A DNA stretch of 64,000 bases. Source: Crataegus laevigata. Taxonomy: Eukaryota; Streptophyta; Magnoliopsida; Rosales; Rosaceae. Shown piece after piece: positions 59,441 to 64,000 of this stretch (the stretch's first letter is position 1; every line of letters begins with the position of its first letter). Under the pieces are notes generated by a model. That model was not told the DNA's origin, ran no database searches, and was given only the letters and a program-made list of their open reading frames with translations. Made by a program: the position numbers and the translations under genes. Where the stretch lies: the NCBI GenBank assembly GCA_963580275.1, contig OY756944.1:37203512-37267511 (forward strand), read 5' to 3'.

Positions 59441-60765
59441 AAAAAAAAAATTTCTTCTCAAACTGTTATTAAAATAATGATATCATGTCTATTAATGATC
59501 CATGTGGTTGGATTAAAGAAATGAAACACTCGATTGAGAAAAGACAGAAACCTAATCAAGGTAGACTCCCAAGTTCCAACAAACGAATACCGCAGCCCAC
59601 ATTTTCCCCCTTTCTGATTACGTTCTTACAGTAACCTCAGGAATTTCAACAACTGCCCCAACAATTCCTGTCTTGAAAAATTGAAAACTATCCATCTTGA
59701 ATGCATGAGCAACTTGTCAGTGTGATATAACACACAGTCTGATAAATTAAGTATAATAAATTTATGAAAAGTATTTCTCAAGCAGGAGCCTAACTTCAAA
59801 ATCTTTTAGTATTAACTATAATATAAAATAAAAAAATTATAACAATGAGCATGTCTTATTCTGAATGTTCTTTCGCGATGAATTAAGTTAACAGTAAAAA
59901 AATTAGTTAGAAATTATTATGGGCATCCCTCTTAAAGAGAGAATATTCTTTGAGGACTAAAATGAAGAATTGATGCTACTCAATACTACGGTCTAATTGT
60001 ATTTTTTTTCACTTGAAAGTAAGAGGTTTTAGGTTTAAATCTCGTGGATGACAAATTTGATACCAAATTAGGTTAATCATTGTGTGACTTTGCCCTCCCT
60101 ATAATGTAAAAATATCAATGTACTAAAAAAATAATAATTGAAGAATTGGTTAACTACTACTTGATGTGATCAGATAAAAGCATTTGACATGACATTTCTT
60201 TGAACCAATGTTTAAAATATTGATATCGGTAAAAATATTGATATGTAAGTTTGTAGAAACATCGACAGATACACCAAATATCGATATTGATATCGATTGT
60301 TTTTTGTGGAAATGATGAAAATTTAAAATAAAATTTTAGAGATTGTCAAATATTGGTTTGGACGAAATATAAAAGTTTCTCCGATACTTAACATATGTGT
60401 TAGAAATATCGACGATAACTGTCAATTTTAGTCTAAACGCGATGAGGTAAATTTTAAACACTACTTTTTTTTCTTCACAAACTGTAAGTCTATAATTAAA
60501 ATAATGATCCATCTGGTCGGATTAAAGAAATTAAACACTTGATTGAGAATAGACAGAAACCTATTCAGGAATTCTAACACCTGCCCCAAACAATTCCTTG
60601 CTTGAAAACTGTCCATCTCCAAATGGGACCCTAACTTCAATATATTTTAGTATTCACTATAATATTAGTTAGAAATTATCATGGGTTTCCTTCAGAAGGC
60701 AAGAATATACTTTGAGAACTAAATTGAAGAATTGGTTAACGACCAGTTGAGATGACAAACAAAGT
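59441..60765 (+). repeat. Segmental duplication (copies about 59441-60180 and 60471-60765)
   Basis: Both copies carry, in order, an aaaataatgat block, a ggattaaagaaat-aaacac block, gacagaaacct, ctgcccc-aacaattcct, aaaactgtccatct-like, cctaacttcaa, agttagaaatta and gaagaattggttaac blocks. The left copy is longer and contains a SINE (59973-60138). Confidence 0.75.
59973..60138 (+). mobile_element. SINE, copy 4, with target duplication and paralogous empty site
   Basis: AATACTACGGTCTAATTG, then ttcacttgaaagtaagagg, a decayed B box (ggtttaaatctcg) and an A-rich end. It is flanked by the 10-bp direct repeat TGAAGAATTG (59963-59972 and 60139-60148). The other duplicate copy reads straight through this site (ttgaagaattggttaac near 60725-60740). 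Confidence 0.8.
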
Positions 60766-60929
60766 TTGGGTGTATATATATTCCCTTTCAGAAGTCTAAA
60801 ATGGGGAAATCCCAAGTTTGTCTGAATATATTTTATCGTAGGACATACTTCTGCTCAAAAGTATTTTTATTATAAGTACTAGTAGAAAGCATACACTTTG
60901 TGTACGTGAACAATTTCTATATGTTTTTT

Positions 60930-61165
60930 TTAATATTACATAATTACTGTTTTGTCCTCTTATGTAAATATTGTGCATCAAAAGTGAGGGTAAAATTGGA
61001 AAATAAGTATATGATTGTCATTTTCTATTAAAAAAAAGAGAGGGTAAAATAGGAAAATTAGGGATATGATTGTCATTTTGTCAAAAGGTACAAAATTACT
61101 ATTTTGCCCTCCTTTTTGTTAATATTGTGTATCAAAAGTACGGGCAAAATAAGAAAAAAAATTAA
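60930..61165. repeat. Direct repeats of a gtaaaat-type unit
   Basis: Blocks such as aatattgtg-atcaaaagt, gggtaaaat-ggaaaat and tatgattgtcatttt each recur two or three times. Probably a decayed non-coding element. Confidence 0.5.
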
Positions 61166-63029
61166 CAAGGAGAGTTCTCTTAATATTATAGATTAAAAAA
61201 AACTCGTTAAAATGTTTATTAAACATTCAAGTGACTCCCTAAGAAGCATCTAATATATGTTTTTCATGGAAAAGTATCTAATAAGCATTTTTTCCGGAAG
61301 CAATTCTATAATTTGTAAGTGCTTTTAATTTTCTGTCAAACGCAATTAGAAAGTGTTTAGTCTTTCTAAACCAATTCAAACAAAATTATTAAAAATAATT
61401 ATGCATGTGTTGTAAAATCGACGATGTGTGCAGTGAAATAAATAAGCAAGACACAAAATTTACGAGGTTCCTCTACAGTCAGTGTGACTGGAGTACATCC
61501 TCGGGGCAGCAGTAGTGCTTTCATTTAGTAATCTGAAATAATAGGAGTACAAAGATAACTCTCTCAATTCTCTCATCTCTTCTTCTCTTTGATGTTGTCC
61601 TCATAATACCCTCTATTCTTTATGTGTGTGTGTAACATCTTCTTATTCTTTGGCCTTCCTTATATAGGCAAATGAATAGACAAGATGTTAAATCAAAACC
61701 TACCACACTCACTTAATGCTTTCACCTATTACATACATTAAGCCTTTACCTACTATACCAACCACACTCACTTAATGGACATCCATATTTACAACACTCC
61801 CCATTGGATGGCCATAAGTCTTCGATTGACTCGTTAAAATCTTGATCTGTTTTGGATGCTCCCCCTGATGAGTATCTCCCCCTGATTTCAAATCATTTAG
61901 GCTGATCGTTGATCATTCTGTTTCGATCTCTTAGCGAGAAGAGTTGCCAACAGAAGTGCTTTACTGGTAGTTAACTTTCCACAGGCTTATTCTTGAACTG
62001 GGCTGGATGGCCTTTTTACTTACAAGCGATCCTCAGCTTAGTTGAGGATGAATCAGCACGTTGTCTCCACATGTTTCAAGTAATCGGATCTTCATGCAGG
62101 TCTGGCATCTTCTTTTGCAGTATTTTTCCTCTGATGCAAAAATTCCCATGAAAGCAATTGGAGATGCTGCTCCAAAACATTCAATGTGGAGATTAGCTAT
62201 GCTGCAAAAATTCCCATGAAAGCATCAGAACATCACTTCTCAGCGACTCATCATGCTTTCCAGCTTCCAACATCAATTGAAGATGACTACTCGAGAGCAA
62301 TGCTAGGTAAGCAATCAGGAAAAGGTTCCAGATAATCAGTCCCAAACCGGAAGCTTGATTCCATGTGGCGACTGATTGCTCTCTTTCTCCTTGCCCTGTA
62401 GGTGAGAACAAGGACAAAGAAAAGGAAGGAGAAAGCATGATATGAGATACTCTTACTCTGGATGACTAAGTTTGTAGAGGTACTCCAGGGGATGAAGAAC
62501 ACTGAGTAACTCGAGAGTTTTCTTTGGGAATACATTTTCGGAAATGAAGAAGTGCTGAGGGAGTTTGCCTTTGCTAATGGAAGGCGAAGGTAGACGTTTA
62601 TAGGAATAATTCTTCACAACCGAAACTATTCCCTTACCCCTGTCGGCAGTCGGTGGATGGATGAACAATACAAGTTACGCGCTTTCTGACAAAGCTGTCC
62701 GTAATTTCTGCAAAGCTGACAGTGCATGTGACGAGTGACAACAATTCTGAAAAGCTGATCGCCTCGTGATTTCTGAGCAGACCCGGCTTTTGAGAGAGGC
62801 GTCCGACTTTTGAGAACGGAGTCCGGCTTTTGAGAAAGGAACTCGGCTCTTCGATTTGTGAGATTTGCCTCTTCGATTGCTGAGTGATGCCTCATTGATT
62901 TCTTTTATTTTTATTTTTTATAGAGGCACTCATTTGGTTCCACAGCACCCTGAATTGCCAAAACACTATCTTCTTGCACTTGTGAAATCTTCATCTCTTC
63001 GATCTCTTCTTTCTCAACACCTTCGAAAA

Positions 63030-63641
63030 ATGTCTTGCCCTTCTGACCGTTGCCTTAACTTGAATGTCGGAGAAGATGATGACTTGTCTTCTCCGAACAA
63101 CATTTGGAATCCATCCTTCATATCCCCTAATGGTCCTCTCACAGTTGGGGACTTAATGATGAGGAACGATATAACCGCAACTGTGGTTGCTAGAAATCTT
63201 CTGACTCCAAGAGACAATAGGATGCTGTCCAGGCGGTCAGACGAGCTGGCTGTTCAGGATTCTTTAGCCTTCAGCATTCAGTGTGCAGGCTCTGTATCAA
63301 ATATGGGCCAACGTCTTCTTGCTCGGACTCGTCAAGTTGAGTCTCTAATAGCTGAAGTGGCTAGTCTTCGGCAAGAGGTCAGAGGACTCAGGCTCGAGAA
63401 TAAGGAGTTGCACATGCTCGCAACTAGTTACTCCACCAGCATGAAGAGGAAGCTGGACCAGCTGCAGGAGTCTGAAGGTCGGATCCAGAGTGATCATCAA
63501 AGGTTTATGGCGTTACTCCCGAGGTTTATGTTACCTTCGTCATCTGGAGTTGCACCAAGTGTTGAGGCTCCGGAGAATCCAACTTTGGCTCTTCGTCTTT
63601 CAGGAGCTTCATCGACTGCTGAGGCTCCACATGAGCAATGA
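63030..63641 (+). CDS. Coiled-coil ORF within the right-edge retroelement, opposite to the inferred element strand
   Basis: Open frame from 62865; the ATG at 63030 (MSCPSDRCLNLNVGEDDD) is the more natural start because the preceding codons are low-complexity. About 203 residues. The middle (about residues 100-155) is heptad-rich (QVESLIAEVASLRQEVRGLR; then LENKELHML), predicting a coiled coil. The end is Ser/Pro/Ala-rich. I know of no enzyme domain in it. I believe similar ORFs occur in many repeat copies in Rosaceae genomes, but this is recall only. Confidence 0.5.
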   Translation: MSCPSDRCLNLNVGEDDDLSSPNNIWNPSFISPNGPLTVGDLMMRNDITATVVARNLLTPRDNRMLSRRSDELAVQDSLAFSIQCAGSVSNMGQRLLARTRQVESLIAEVASLRQEVRGLRLENKELHMLATSYSTSMKRKLDQLQESEGRIQSDHQRFMALLPRFMLPSSSGVAPSVEAPENPTLALRLSGASSTAEAPHEQ

Positions 63642-63667
63642 AGGCTCCCTCATGTTTATCTGCACTT

Positions 63668-63705
63668 TGTATATATATATATATATTTATTTATTTATTT
63701 TCATA
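63668..63705 (+). repeat. (TA)n/(TTTA)n microsatellite
   Basis: About nine TA units followed by four TTTA units, right after the coiled-coil ORF. Confidence 0.85.
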
Positions 63706-64000
63706 ATTGTAGCTCATGTGTATGCACATATCTGTAATTTCTTTGAAATATCAATAGATAAGCTTTATTTCATTCAGTGTATTGTGCCAAATACAATAAA
63801 GCATATTCTTCACTAAGATGTGGTATTTCTAGACCAAATATCAATTTATCTTTACCCTCTCGAAGATAAATGATCATCCTTAGTGTCTAAATCATTTGAG
63901 TATTTAACTCATAATCTTCAATCCATATGCTTCTTTAATATCATAAATATCATGGATAAGATTCGTGTTGGCATATTGTTCGATTCTGCAATTTAAGACA

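Larger units (their letters stand above)
61408..64000 (-). mobile_element. LTR retroelement, left part, running off the window
   Basis: A 389-bp LTR (61408-61796) begins TGTTGTAAA and ends TTTACAACA, perfect 9-bp inverted ends. The next bases read, on the minus strand, CCAATGGGGAG, a polypurine tract, so this should be the 3' LTR of a minus-strand element. Further G-rich tracts of agggggag type follow near 61860-61890. No gag or pol is recognisable up to the edge; instead an ORF lies on the plus strand. The partner LTR and target duplication are outside. Confidence 0.65.

Noticed and set aside
1..64000. CRISPR arrays, operons, riboswitches, phage-like regions
   Set aside because: The window is plant nuclear DNA with introns; the repeats present are transposon- or satellite-type, without regular spacer architecture.

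Overview
This is nuclear DNA of a flowering plant. Genes carry short GT-AG introns in AT-rich sequence, and nearly every gap between genes holds small transposable-element relics. Several relics (a Cassandra-type LTR with 5S rRNA homology, a SINE family, several MITE families) resemble those I associate with Rosaceae, especially apple and pear, so a Malus/Pyrus-type genome is my best guess. The assignment rests on recall; no search was run.

Layout. 1-6254 (+): the 3' half of a copper-transporting P-type ATPase gene (PAA2/HMA8-like). One intron contains a complete, young, internally deleted Ty1/copia element (118-3810, minus strand). 6530-6992: an F-box gene relic. 7.0-13 kb: a gene-free stretch of MITEs, a SINE-like piece and a truncated Cassandra LTR. 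13540-20127 (+): an intact 27-exon ERECTA receptor kinase gene whose first intron carries a four-unit tandem repeat. 22391-29730 (+): a dead class XI myosin gene with most of its motor domain deleted. 30145-31112 (-): an OXIDATIVE STRESS 3-like gene. 34274-36391 (-): a secreted GH9 endoglucanase. 37899-40715 (-): a chalcone-isomerase-fold fatty-acid-binding protein (FAP2-like). 44364-47500 (-): the heterotrimeric G protein alpha subunit (GPA1). 50309-52138 (-): an alpha/beta hydrolase. 54.6-56.2 kb: a minisatellite field interrupted by an LTR that has its own internal minisatellite. 57517-59372 (+): a class VII receptor-like cytoplasmic kinase. 59.4-60.8 kb: a segmental duplication with a SINE in one copy. 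61408 to the right edge: an LTR retroelement with a coiled-coil ORF on the strand opposite to its inferred direction.

The genes do not form an operon-like unit. ERECTA, FAP2, GPA1 and a class VII cytoplasmic kinase are, from memory, near neighbours on Arabidopsis chromosome 2 (At2g26290-At2g26330), so the block looks like ancestral microsynteny. ERECTA and GPA1 are also known to act together genetically in organ shape and defence. All exon boundaries below were read by eye from GT/AG sites and reading-frame continuity. I found no convincing new biological system. The most unusual items are the copia copy fused at its primer-binding site inside the PAA2 intron, the ERECTA intron 1 repeats that resemble splice acceptors, the antisense ORF of the right-edge element, and the duplicated promoter module of the cytoplasmic kinase.
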